A stretch of 64,000 nt of DNA, taken from positions 1 to 64,000 of the forward strand of contig JAEWVF010000084.1 of NCBI GenBank assembly GCA_023459215.1, written 5' to 3'. Positions 1 through 7,444 of the stretch are shown in pieces (position 1 is the stretch's first letter; each line of letters begins with the position of its first letter). The notes below the pieces were generated by a model, which ran no database searches, was not told the origin of the DNA, and saw only the letters and a list, made by a program, of their open reading frames with translations. The position numbers and the translations under genes were made by a program. This DNA is from Chloroflexota bacterium. Its GTDB lineage: Bacteria > Chloroflexota > Anaerolineae > Anaerolineales > Villigracilaceae.

Positions 1-234
1 AAATACGCCACCCTGCAAGAGAAATTCCCGGCTGATAGTCCCGGCTATCCCTACGTTGAAATGGCGACCGATTTCTGGAACGCCTACCAGTCCAGCGGAC
101 TCATGTACAACGCCTGCGCCGCTGCCATTGCTTACGCCGATGCCCACTCTGAGATTCTGATTCCGCTCGGCAGCGATTATCACGGCGCGCAGAGCCACAC
201 CTACACCCCGGCGGATGTCTGTCCGTTTCGCTAA
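1..234 (+). CDS. C-terminal fragment of an unrecognised protein
   Basis: An open frame runs from the first base and stops with TAA at 232-234, giving 77 residues of a C-terminus whose start lies outside the window. It contains a stretch rich in Ala, Tyr and Asp and ends in ADVCPFR. I recognise no family. It lies upstream of the ebo-like cluster on the same strand, about 260 bp away, so it may or may not belong to it. The 235-496 gap shows no convincing gene. Confidence 0.5.
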   Translation, partial: KYATLQEKFPADSPGYPYVEMATDFWNAYQSSGLMYNACAAAIAYADAHSEILIPLGSDYHGAQSHTYTPADVCPFR

Positions 235-496
235 AATCATTTCTACCACAACGTCAACAACGGGACACTACGGAAAACCTTAAATGCTCTTACGTCGTGT
301 TCCGTCGTTACCTTCGTGGTAAATTTCTTGCTTTTGTGCAAGGATTCAACTTGAAAGTTGCTAAAAGATTTCCGCGTCCCTGGCGGGATTACGGTGAAAG
401 GTTTTCCCCCAACCCTTGACCCTGCTCCCATAACTCAATAGAATGGCTGTCTGACTTGTACCGTTTTGAACAAGCACGCCCAACGGAGAGACTGCC

Positions 497-1729
497 ATGA
501 TCAAACTCAGCTACAGCACCTTCGGCCTGACCAATCTCGACTTCATCACCGCCATCGACGAGGTCGAAAAAGTCGGCTACCCCGGCATCGAAATTTCCTT
601 CCACCGCGAACAGTTCAACCCCTTCGACCTGAGCGACGACGACCTCGCCAACGTCAAAAAGCGCCTCGATTCGGGCCGGGTCAAAGCCGCCTGCGTCGCC
701 ACCGCCTCGCACTTCTTCACCCCCCAGCGCCCGCACGAACCCTCCCTGATGACCCCCGACCTGGCCGGGCGCAAACGGCGCATCGAACTGGTCAAACGCG
801 GCATCCACGTTGCCCGCAAACTGGGCGTCAACCTCGTCACCTTCGGCAGCGGCTTCATCCGCGACGAGCACGTCAGCAGCCCCTCCGTCAACCCGCGCGA
901 ACTGCTCATCGACAGCATCCAGCAATGCATCGCCGAAATCCGCCCGGATGAAGACATCACCCTGCTGATCGAACCCGAACCCGGCATGTTCATCGAAACG
1001 ATGGAGCAGGGCCTGTCGCTGATGCACGAAATCAACTCGCCGCGCTTCCGCCTGCACATCGACCTGCTGCATTCCTACTGCTCCGAGCAAAACTACGTCG
1101 CAGCCCTGGCCCAGGCCGCTCCCCACATCCGCTACCTGCACGTCTCCGACGCCCAGCAGGGCTACAACCTGAAAATCGTCAAAGACGCCCCGGAACTATC
1201 TTTTGACCTCGATTTCGCCTCCTACCTGGTTTATTTTCCAGAAACAGCGGATTATGCCCTGCTCGACCGCCATTTTCCACGCTATTTCTGCGACGTGTCC
1301 CCTGGCCCTGTCCAACGCAAACGGCTGGATGCGCTCCTCGCCGGGGCCGGAATCCAGAAATCCCCCGAAATTGTCCACTACCCCGGCCTCTACGCTGGCG
1401 CATCGCCCTTCGACGATGAGTTTTTCACCTACTGGATCTCCGTCCCCGGCCTGAGTTACGATGTGCTCGAGCGCGCCAAACCCATCCTCGGCTACCTGCG
1501 CGGAGTCAAAGGCCCGCAACTGGTCGACAAGCGCATCGCCAACACCCTGACCGGCATCGTCCACTTCCACGAAATCCCCGGCGAAGGCACCTTCGACTTC
1601 GCCGCCAGCTTCAAAGCCCTGACCGACAATGGCTTCGACGGCTACGGCTCGGTCGAGCTTTACCACCACGTCGAATCGTGGCAAAAGGCGTTGGCCGACA
1701 GCTACCGTCATTTGGCGCAATTTGTGTAA
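497..1729 (+). CDS. EboE-like sugar phosphate isomerase/epimerase-type TIM barrel protein
   Basis: A 410-residue protein of the xylose isomerase-like/AP endonuclease 2 TIM-barrel superfamily. The N-terminus (KLSYSTFGL...) matches strand 1 of the barrel. Acidic and His residues typical of the metal site appear in LLIEPEPGMF, LHIDLLHSY and HVSDAQ, and the C-terminal half ends with FHEIPGEGTFDF and SVELYHHVE. It is longer than ordinary members (about 280 residues) because of a central insertion at roughly residues 235-340, which may be a lid or partner-binding segment. The start ATG follows GGAGAG. It is the first gene of a co-directional cluster with LuxS, a sugar phosphate cyclase, a UbiG-like methyltransferase and a UbiA enzyme. 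The ebo/edb clusters of cyanobacteria and Pseudomonas contain the same barrel-cyclase-UbiA trio. The substrate is unknown. Confidence 0.75.
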   Translation: MIKLSYSTFGLTNLDFITAIDEVEKVGYPGIEISFHREQFNPFDLSDDDLANVKKRLDSGRVKAACVATASHFFTPQRPHEPSLMTPDLAGRKRRIELVKRGIHVARKLGVNLVTFGSGFIRDEHVSSPSVNPRELLIDSIQQCIAEIRPDEDITLLIEPEPGMFIETMEQGLSLMHEINSPRFRLHIDLLHSYCSEQNYVAALAQAAPHIRYLHVSDAQQGYNLKIVKDAPELSFDLDFASYLVYFPETADYALLDRHFPRYFCDVSPGPVQRKRLDALLAGAGIQKSPEIVHYPGLYAGASPFDDEFFTYWISVPGLSYDVLERAKPILGYLRGVKGPQLVDKRIANTLTGIVHFHEIPGEGTFDFAASFKALTDNGFDGYGSVELYHHVESWQKALADSYRHLAQFV

Positions 1730-1741
1730 TTTTAGGGGCCA

Positions 1742-1834
1742 TTTGTCATTTCGAAGGAGTTGCGTAGCAGCGACTGAGAAATCTTACTCGCAATGATTAA
1801 GATTTCTCGCCGCTGGGCGGCTCGAAATGACAAA
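1742..1834. repeat. Dispersed palindromic repeat, family R1 (copy 1)
   Basis: A roughly 93-bp intergenic element bounded by a 13-bp inverted repeat (TTTGTCATTTCGA / TCGAAATGACAAA), with a second internal pair around GAGAAATCTT / AAGATTTCTC. A second copy in the opposite orientation lies at 17151-17236. The element has no coding capacity and is transcribed between the EboE-like gene and luxS. Confidence 0.8.
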
Positions 1835-1865
1835 ATGCGCCCCTACCCCTAAACAGGAGTCACCC

Positions 1866-2348
1866 ATGATCAACTACCAAACCCTCGGCTGGAACCCCGC
1901 CACCGTTGGCGAACTCGACCACCGCCTGCTCAAAGCCCCCACCCTGAAATTGCGCTCAGCCCGCCCCGGCCCCGGCGGCGACGTGGTTTACAGCGTCGAC
2001 CTGCGCATCAGGCGTCCCAACACCGGCGCAGTGCTTTCGATCACCGAAATGCACTCGCTCGAACACTTCCTGCTCGAAGGCTTCAACCGCTACCTGCCCG
2101 AAAACTTCATCTCAGTCGGGTTGATGGGCTGCCAGACCGGTTTTTACCTGATCTTCCTGAACGAAGGCCGCGCCGAATTGCTCTGCGAGACCCTCGAAAA
2201 AATCCTGAACGACATCCTGGCTGCCAGCGGTGTGCCCTATGAGCGCATCGACCAGTGCGGCAATTACCAGAATCACAGCCTCGCGCCCGCCCAGGCGATT
2301 GCCCGCGAAGTGCTGGCCGCCAGGGCAGACTGGCTGGACGCGGCATGA
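1866..2348 (+). CDS. luxS: S-ribosylhomocysteine lyase (LuxS family)
   Basis: A 160-residue protein of normal LuxS length. It would cleave S-ribosylhomocysteine to homocysteine and 4,5-dihydroxypentane-2,3-dione, the AI-2 precursor. All key residues are visible: zinc ligands H63 and H67 with catalytic E66 in HSLEH, catalytic C89 in LMGCQTGFY, and the third zinc ligand C131 in DQCGNYQNHSL. The start at 1866 follows AGGAG; an upstream ATG at 1827 lies in a repeat and is not used here. The stop overlaps the next start (ATGA), so the two genes are probably translationally coupled. Placement beside a SAM-dependent methyltransferase suggests a role in SAM by-product recycling for this pathway, or co-opted chemistry. 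No MTA/SAH nucleosidase gene is seen in the window. Confidence 0.88.
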   Translation: MINYQTLGWNPATVGELDHRLLKAPTLKLRSARPGPGGDVVYSVDLRIRRPNTGAVLSITEMHSLEHFLLEGFNRYLPENFISVGLMGCQTGFYLIFLNEGRAELLCETLEKILNDILAASGVPYERIDQCGNYQNHSLAPAQAIAREVLAARADWLDAA

Positions 2349-3484
2349 CGATTGGCAACACCCGTTGGCGCGTCCGCGCGAACCGCCCGATCGAATATGA
2401 AATCGTCAACGCGCCAGGACTGTTCGAGCCGGGCAACCCGACCCTTTTAACGGAGGGCGGTAAACGTCGCTTTGTGGTTCTCGACAGCAATGTCGCCCGT
2501 TTCTACGGTGAAACCATCCGCAATTACTTCGCCCAGCAGCAAATCGACGCCAAAATCGTGACCTTCCCCGGCGGCGAAGAACACAAAACCGTCGATTCGT
2601 ATCTTGGCATTCTCTACGAACTGGATTCTTTCCCCATCCACCGCCGCGACGAGCCTATCATCGCCATCGGCGGCGGCGTGTTGACCGACGTGGTCGGCTT
2701 CATCGCCAGCAGCTACCGGCGCAGTGTGCCGCACATCAAAGTCCCGACCACACTCATGGGATATATCGACGCCTCGGTCGGCATCAAAACCGGCATCAAT
2801 TTCAACGGACACAAGAACCGCATCGGCTCTTTTGAGCCGCCCCTGCGGGTTTACCTCGACCGCACTTTCCTGCGCAGCCTGCCGCGCCGCCACATCCTGA
2901 ACGGGGTCTGCGAAATCATCAAACTGGCGGTCATCAAAGATGCTGAATTGTTCGCCCTGCTCGAACGGGACGGGGCCAAAAGCGCTACGCTGAACTTCCA
3001 GGATGGCCCCGGCGGGGCAATTCTCGATCACGCCATCGGCGGGATGCTCGAGGAACTGGAACCCAACCTGTACGAGGAAAATCTCGCGCGCAAAGTCGAT
3101 TTCGGTCACACCTTCAGCTACGGGCTGGAAACGCGCCACGAAGCCCACCTGCTGCACGGCGAGGCCGTCCTGCTCGACATCATCGCCTCGAGCATGATCG
3201 CTCTCGGGCGCGGCCTACTCTCACAGGGCGAGGTCGAGCGCCTCTTCAACCTGGTCAACCATCTCGGCATCCGCCTCGATACCAGCGTTCTCGATCCCTG
3301 CCTGATGTGGGAAAACCTGCTCGAACGGGTCGAGCACCGCAACGGCTACCAGCGTGTGCCCATGCCGGAGGGCATCGGCAGCTGCGTTTTCCTGAACGAT
3401 ATTCGCCACGATGAAATCGAGATTGCGGTAGAACAACTTACGCGATATGCGATATTTGATAACCCGGTACACGATATTCGATAA
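2345..3484 (+). CDS. EboD-like sugar phosphate cyclase (dehydroquinate synthase/EEVS superfamily)
   Basis: A 379-residue protein starting at the ATG that overlaps the luxS stop. It carries the NAD-binding GGGVLTDVVGF motif, then KVPTTLMGYIDASVGIKTG, KNRIGSFEPP and the metal-site motif GHTFSYGLE of the superfamily. True dehydroquinate synthases read VGGKTG; the GIKTG seen here, together with ASSYRRSVP, resembles 2-epi-5-epi-valiolone synthase and ebo-type cyclases. It therefore probably cyclises a sugar phosphate other than DAHP, consistent with its separation from the aro operon at 61 kb. The last dozen codons (ending NPVHDIR) are read out of a GATATTCGATA-type repeat, so the native C-terminus may have been replaced. 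Confidence 0.8.
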   Translation: MTIGNTRWRVRANRPIEYEIVNAPGLFEPGNPTLLTEGGKRRFVVLDSNVARFYGETIRNYFAQQQIDAKIVTFPGGEEHKTVDSYLGILYELDSFPIHRRDEPIIAIGGGVLTDVVGFIASSYRRSVPHIKVPTTLMGYIDASVGIKTGINFNGHKNRIGSFEPPLRVYLDRTFLRSLPRRHILNGVCEIIKLAVIKDAELFALLERDGAKSATLNFQDGPGGAILDHAIGGMLEELEPNLYEENLARKVDFGHTFSYGLETRHEAHLLHGEAVLLDIIASSMIALGRGLLSQGEVERLFNLVNHLGIRLDTSVLDPCLMWENLLERVEHRNGYQRVPMPEGIGSCVFLNDIRHDEIEIAVEQLTRYAIFDNPVHDIR

Positions 3485-3545
3485 TGCGATACTCGATACT
3501 CGATACTCGATAACTCGATACTCAAATAACGAATCTCTACTCTCG
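3438..3545. repeat. GATACTCGATACT-type short tandem repeat, family R3 (copy 1)
   Basis: Several head-to-tail copies of a CGATACT-like unit cover the 3' end of the cyclase gene and the intergenic gap before the methyltransferase. Related degenerate copies occur at 4282-4335 and inside the gene at 54966-56999. Confidence 0.75.
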
Positions 3546-3567
3546 AACCAAGAAAGTAACCTTTCCC

Positions 3568-4281
3568 ATGACCCAATTCTCGAACGCCGACAACCAGGAA
3601 ATCGCCAAATTCGACAACGTTTCCCAAATCTGGTGGGATACTAAAGGCGAAATGGGCACCCTGCACACCATCAATCCGCTGCGCACCAAATTTATTATGG
3701 ACAATATCGCCACACCCCACCCGCGCATCCTGGACGTCGGCTGCGGCGGCGGGATTCTCTCGGAGGCGCTGGCCAAAGCCGGGGCGCAGGTGACCGGCAT
3801 CGACCTGTCGCTGGCCTCGCTCGAAGCGGCCCGCCAGCACGCCCAGGCCGGCGGACTGGAAATCGACTATCGCGCTGTCCCCGCCGAGCAAATTGCCGCG
3901 GAGCAGGCCGGGAGTTTCGACGCCGTGACTTGCATGGAAATGCTTGAGCACGTCCCCGAACCGCAAAAGGTAATTGCCGCCTGCGCCCGGGCCGTCAAAC
4001 CCGGCGGGAAAGTTTTTTTCTCGACCATCAACCGCACGCTCAAGTCGTTGTTTGCCGTTATCCTGGTCGGCGAATATGTCCTGCGCCTGCTGCCGCGCGG
4101 CACGCACACCTACAGCAAACTGATCCGCCCTGCCGAACTCAAAGCCTGGTCGCAAACCGCCGGGCTTGATTTTGTGCGCATCGCCAGCCTGATATACAAT
4201 CCAATCAACGGCAATTTCAAGGTTGCCCTTGATAAAGAAGACATGAATTACATGGCACATTTTGTCAAAAGAACTAGATGA
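3568..4281 (+). CDS. UbiG-like SAM-dependent O-methyltransferase
   Basis: A 237-residue class I methyltransferase. The N-terminus (EIAKFDNVSQIWWDTKGEM, then LHTINPLR) is characteristic of UbiG, the polyprenyl-hydroxyphenol/demethylubiquinone O-methyltransferase. The SAM motif I is ILDVGCGGGILSEAL at about residue 50, and MEMLEHV follows as the post-motif. A ubiquinone pathway is not expected in Anaerolineae and no other ubi gene is nearby, apart from the UbiA-type enzyme downstream. It is more likely to methylate a product of this cluster, perhaps a prenylated or cyclitol-derived phenol. The resulting SAH would feed, after nucleosidase action, the LuxS encoded three genes upstream in the order EboE-luxS-cyclase-UbiG. 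Confidence 0.78.
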   Translation: MTQFSNADNQEIAKFDNVSQIWWDTKGEMGTLHTINPLRTKFIMDNIATPHPRILDVGCGGGILSEALAKAGAQVTGIDLSLASLEAARQHAQAGGLEIDYRAVPAEQIAAEQAGSFDAVTCMEMLEHVPEPQKVIAACARAVKPGGKVFFSTINRTLKSLFAVILVGEYVLRLLPRGTHTYSKLIRPAELKAWSQTAGLDFVRIASLIYNPINGNFKVALDKEDMNYMAHFVKRTR

Positions 4282-4378
4282 GTAGAGATTGGATACTCGT
4301 TATTCGATACTCGAATCATTGGACACTGGATACTTGTATACCGCCCTTCGACTGCGATCTCTCCACTCAGGGCTTGAC
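4282..4378. repeat. Mixed repeat: R3 units followed by an R2 copy
   Basis: This gap between the methyltransferase and UbiA genes contains ATACTCG-type units (4290-4335), then an R2 copy that reads CCCTTCGACTGCG...CTCAGGGCTTGACA. No promoter or gene is evident within it. Confidence 0.6.
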
Positions 4379-4408
4379 AACTAAAAACTAAAAACTGGAC
4401 ACTGACCC

Positions 4409-5305
4409 ATGCTCAATCGTTTCCTCGCCCTCTCCCGCACCACCCACGGAATCCTGGATGTTGCCATGCCGGGATTCACTGCCCTGCTCTGGCTGGGCGC
4501 CTTCCCTGAATGGCAGGTGCTGCTGCTTTCGCTGCTGACCGCCTTCGCCGGCTATACCGCCATCTACGCCCTGAACGATCTGGTGGCCATCAAAACCGAC
4601 CGTGAAAAATTCGCCGGGCAGGGCATCAACCAGGGCTACTCGGTCGAGGCTTCGGCCATGCGCTATCCGCTGGCGCAAAACATCCTGAGCGCGAAACAAG
4701 GCTGGGCCTGGTTCGCCTTCTGGTATGCCCTGGCGTTGATCGGGGCTTATCTCTTGAACCCGGCCATTGTTTTCATCGTCATCGCCGCCGCCCTGCTGGA
4801 AGTGGTCTACTGCCGCCTGCTGAAAGTGACCTACTGGCGCACCCTGGTCAGCGGATTGGTCAAATCATGCGGGCCAGTAGCTGCTGTTTTCGTGGTGCAG
4901 CCCAATCCATCCCTGCCATTGCTGCTGCTGATGCTAACCTGGCTGATGCTCTGGGAAATCGGCGGACAGAACATCCCCGCCGACTGGAACGATGTCGAGG
5001 AAGACAAGCGCGTCGGCGCGAAAACCATCCCGCTGACATTTGGGCCGCAAAAAGCCGGCCTGCTGGTGGTCATCACCCTCAGCCTGACCACGCTGGTCAG
5101 CCTGCTGCTGCCGCTGATGTCGCCCAAGGCGCTCGGCTGGCCTTACCTGGTCGCTTCCGGGCTGGCCGGCCTGTACCTGCTCGTTCTGCCGGGCATTCAG
5201 CTTTATCAGAAACGCGAGAGCCGCCAGGCAGGCAGGCTCTTTGACCACGCCAGCTACTATCCGCTGGCGCAGTTGGCGATCATGACGGTTTTTGTGCTGT
5301 TGTAA
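4409..5305 (+). CDS. UbiA-family prenyltransferase (EboC-like)
   Basis: A 298-residue polytopic membrane protein with about eight or nine predicted transmembrane helices. Both Asp-rich prenyl-diphosphate/Mg motifs are present: ALNDLVAIKTDR near residue 57 and DWNDVEEDKRVGAKT near residue 192. UbiA enzymes transfer a prenyl chain from its diphosphate to an acceptor ring in the membrane. In ebo clusters EboC is the UbiA member and accompanies an EboD cyclase and an EboE barrel, which is the composition seen here. Acceptor and chain length cannot be read from the sequence. It is the last intact gene of the cluster. Confidence 0.82.
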   Translation: MLNRFLALSRTTHGILDVAMPGFTALLWLGAFPEWQVLLLSLLTAFAGYTAIYALNDLVAIKTDREKFAGQGINQGYSVEASAMRYPLAQNILSAKQGWAWFAFWYALALIGAYLLNPAIVFIVIAAALLEVVYCRLLKVTYWRTLVSGLVKSCGPVAAVFVVQPNPSLPLLLLMLTWLMLWEIGGQNIPADWNDVEEDKRVGAKTIPLTFGPQKAGLLVVITLSLTTLVSLLLPLMSPKALGWPYLVASGLAGLYLLVLPGIQLYQKRESRQAGRLFDHASYYPLAQLAIMTVFVLL

Positions 5306-5418
5306 TAATAAGCCACCAGAAAATACATAAAATCCAATCATCCTTCTCTCCATTTATGCATTGACGTATAATGAAAATGTGCTTGTTTATCACCCTGTAG
5401 CAAGCAGGAGAAACTTTT

Positions 5419-5680
5419 ATGAATGCAAAAACCTTACAGTTAACCGCCGTGATTGAACGAGAAGATGAGATGTACGTTGCCACATGTCCTGAAGTAGATT
5501 GTTGCCAGCCAGGGAAACACGATTGAAGAAGCGCGAGCCAACCTGCTCGAAGCAGTAGAGTTATTCTTTGAAGATGCATCGCCATCCGAGATTCGGCGCA
5601 GGTTAAAAAAAGAAACCTACATTATGCCGCTGATGCCCGCCATCCCTAACTTGAAAGTCAGAACAACCGCCGGAGATTGA
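5419..5680 (+). pseudogene. hicB-like antitoxin gene with a frameshift
   Basis: The ATG at 5419, after AGCAGGAG, opens a HicB N-terminus (TAVIEREDEMYVATCPEVD), but the frame breaks at about 5498-5501 and runs into TGA at 5524-5526. Removing one T restores a normal HicB continuation: VASQGNTIEEARANLLEAV and on to TGA at 5678-5680. HicB normally neutralises the mRNA-cleaving HicA toxin and represses the operon. Either the gene is decayed or the assembly has a one-base error. Confidence 0.75.
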
Positions 5681-5681
5681 A

Positions 5682-5905
5682 ATGCCAAAACTACGCATTT
5701 TCTCCGGGGTGAACTTTGTAAACTTTTGATGCAACATGGGTTTGAAGAAATACGTCAAAAGGGCAGCCATATCGTTATGCAAAAGAAATCAGGAAACAGC
5801 ACCATTACAGTTCCAATCCCTAATCATGATGAGTTGAAAATTGGAACATTGCAGAGCATTATTCGTCAGTCTGGTTTGCCACGCTCCTTGTTTGAAACGA
5901 AATAA
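5682..5905 (+). pseudogene. hicA-like mRNA interferase gene with a frameshift
   Basis: This gene begins one base after the hicB stop with MPKLRIFSGV and then breaks at about 5708-5712, reaching TGA at 5727-5729. Adding one base restores a full HicA: LCKLLMQHGFEEIRQKGSHI, then MQKKSGNSTITVP and a tail with GTLQSIIRQSGLPRS. The catalytic His of HicA is in the KGSHIVM segment. As read, no complete toxin can be made. Confidence 0.75.
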
Positions 5906-5949
5906 ACAGATAATACAACTATTATGTTGGCAGATTAACCCAAAACCAA

Positions 5950-5980
5950 AAAACTCCCCTTGCGGGGAGTTTTGATTTCT
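5950..5980. terminator. Bidirectional intrinsic terminator
   Basis: The stem AAACTCCCC / GGGGAGTTT with a 4-nt loop is flanked by TTTTGATTTCTT on the plus side and a T-rich TTTTTTGGTTTT run on the minus side. It lies between the convergent hicA remnant and the phosphohexomutase gene. Confidence 0.8.
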
Positions 5981-5992
5981 TACAAACTGACT

Positions 5993-7411
5993 TTACTTGA
6001 TCCCGGCCACTTTCAGGCCGTCCTGCAAAATCGCCTGGACTTTGTCGGCGTGGCGGGTTTCGCAGTAAACGCGCATGATCGGCTCGGTGCCGCTGAAGCG
6101 GATCAACATCCAGCCGCCGTCTTCCATGCGGAACTGGAAACCGTCGACCGTAATCAGTTCGGTCACTTTCAGACCGCCCAGGGTGGCCGGTTTGGCATCC
6201 AGGATCATCTTCTCACGGGTGGCACGGTCACCGCTAAAAGCGCTGTCGACCCGATCGTAGAAATACTCGCCGCCAACCTTCTCGAAGAGCATCTTGAGCA
6301 GTTCGGTCGGTTTCTTGCCGGTGCGCACCATGAAATCGAGCATGTACAGGCCTGCCAGGATGCCGTCACGCTCGGGCACATTGCCGCGGAACGCGTAACC
6401 GCCGCTCTCTTCGCCGCCAATCAAGGCATCTGTTTCGGTCATCTTCGGGGCGACATACTTGAAGCCGACGCCAGTCTCGTGAACAGGCACGCCGTAAATC
6501 TCGCCGAGGCGGTTGAGCATGTTGGTCGTTGAGAGCGTCTTGACGATGTCGCCGCGTTCGCCGCGGATTTCGAGCAGGTAATAGGCCAGCAAGGCATACA
6601 CGCGCAGTTGGTTGATGAACTCGCCGTTCTCATCGCCAATGCCGCAGCGGTCGGCGTCGCCGTCGGTGATGAGCAGGATATCGGCCTTGTTCTCAACGGT
6701 GGCTTTCAGGCCAACATCGATATTCGGGCGGATCGGTTCGGGGCGTTTCATTTCCGGGAAGGAGGGGTTGCGCTCGTTGTGGATTTCAATAACCCGGGTC
6801 TTTCCGCCGCCCAGCAGTTTGGTGAAATAACCCGCGCCGTTGCCCCACATCACATCGACCATGACCGTCAAACCAGCATCGCGGATTGGTTGCAAGTCGA
6901 TCAACTTTTGGACATGCTCAAAGTAGGGGGTATGGGCATCAAATTTGACAATTTTGCCCCCGGCTTCGGCCAGCGGCAGGCGTTTGACATCCGCCAGGGA
7001 ATCGGGAATCAGCGCTTCGATGCGCAGCAGGCCTTCGGGGTCGATTGCGCCGCCGGTCTCATTGCGGACCTTGAAACCGTTATCGGCAGGCGGATTGTGG
7101 CTGGCGGTGATGTTGACCGCCCCGCAAGATTTGGTATTGACCACCGCAAAAGCGATGACCGGGGTCGGGGTTGCGCTGTCGGTCAGGAAAACTTTGAAGC
7201 CGTTACCGGCCAGCACTTCGGCGGTCGCGGCGGCGAAGTTTTCGCTGGCGAAACGCTTGTCGTGGCCGACCACAATCGATTTCCCGGCCTTGCCCTGTTC
7301 GAGCATGTACGAGGCGTAGCCCTGGGCGCAGCGCCGGACATTGTCGAAGGTGTATTCTTCGGCGATCACGCCGCGCCAGCCATCGGTGCCAAATTTGATT
7401 TTAAAAGTCAT
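5993..7411 (-). CDS. Alpha-D-phosphohexomutase (phosphoglucomutase/phosphomannomutase family)
   Basis: A 472-residue enzyme that would interconvert hexose 1- and 6-phosphates. The N-terminal FGTDGWRG is the WRG type of the PGM/PMM branch, not the FGTDGIRG of most GlmM proteins. The phosphoserine loop is NITASHNPP, the metal loop is DGDADRCGI, the sugar-specificity loop is GEESGGYAF, and the phosphate-binding loop RFSGTEPIMRVY is near the C-terminus. All four domains are present. It probably supplies sugar phosphates for envelope polymers, but which sugar it prefers is not decidable by eye. Confidence 0.88.
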   Translation of the reverse strand: MTFKIKFGTDGWRGVIAEEYTFDNVRRCAQGYASYMLEQGKAGKSIVVGHDKRFASENFAAATAEVLAGNGFKVFLTDSATPTPVIAFAVVNTKSCGAVNITASHNPPADNGFKVRNETGGAIDPEGLLRIEALIPDSLADVKRLPLAEAGGKIVKFDAHTPYFEHVQKLIDLQPIRDAGLTVMVDVMWGNGAGYFTKLLGGGKTRVIEIHNERNPSFPEMKRPEPIRPNIDVGLKATVENKADILLITDGDADRCGIGDENGEFINQLRVYALLAYYLLEIRGERGDIVKTLSTTNMLNRLGEIYGVPVHETGVGFKYVAPKMTETDALIGGEESGGYAFRGNVPERDGILAGLYMLDFMVRTGKKPTELLKMLFEKVGGEYFYDRVDSAFSGDRATREKMILDAKPATLGGLKVTELITVDGFQFRMEDGGWMLIRFSGTEPIMRVYCETRHADKVQAILQDGLKVAGIK

Positions 7412-7444
7412 CGGTATCTCTCCTCAATCGTTGAATTATCAGGT

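Noticed and set aside
243..431. Small minus-strand frame upstream of the EboE-like gene
   Set aside because: No ribosome-binding site, no recognisable domain, and unusual composition; it looks like chance.
389..1141. Long minus-strand frame inside the EboE-like gene
   Set aside because: Shadow of GC-rich coding DNA; the plus-strand frame has clear TIM-barrel motifs.
5993..7411. Naming the phosphohexomutase glmM
   Set aside because: The N-terminal motif is FGTDGWRG rather than FGTDGIRG, so the PGM/PMM branch is at least as likely.
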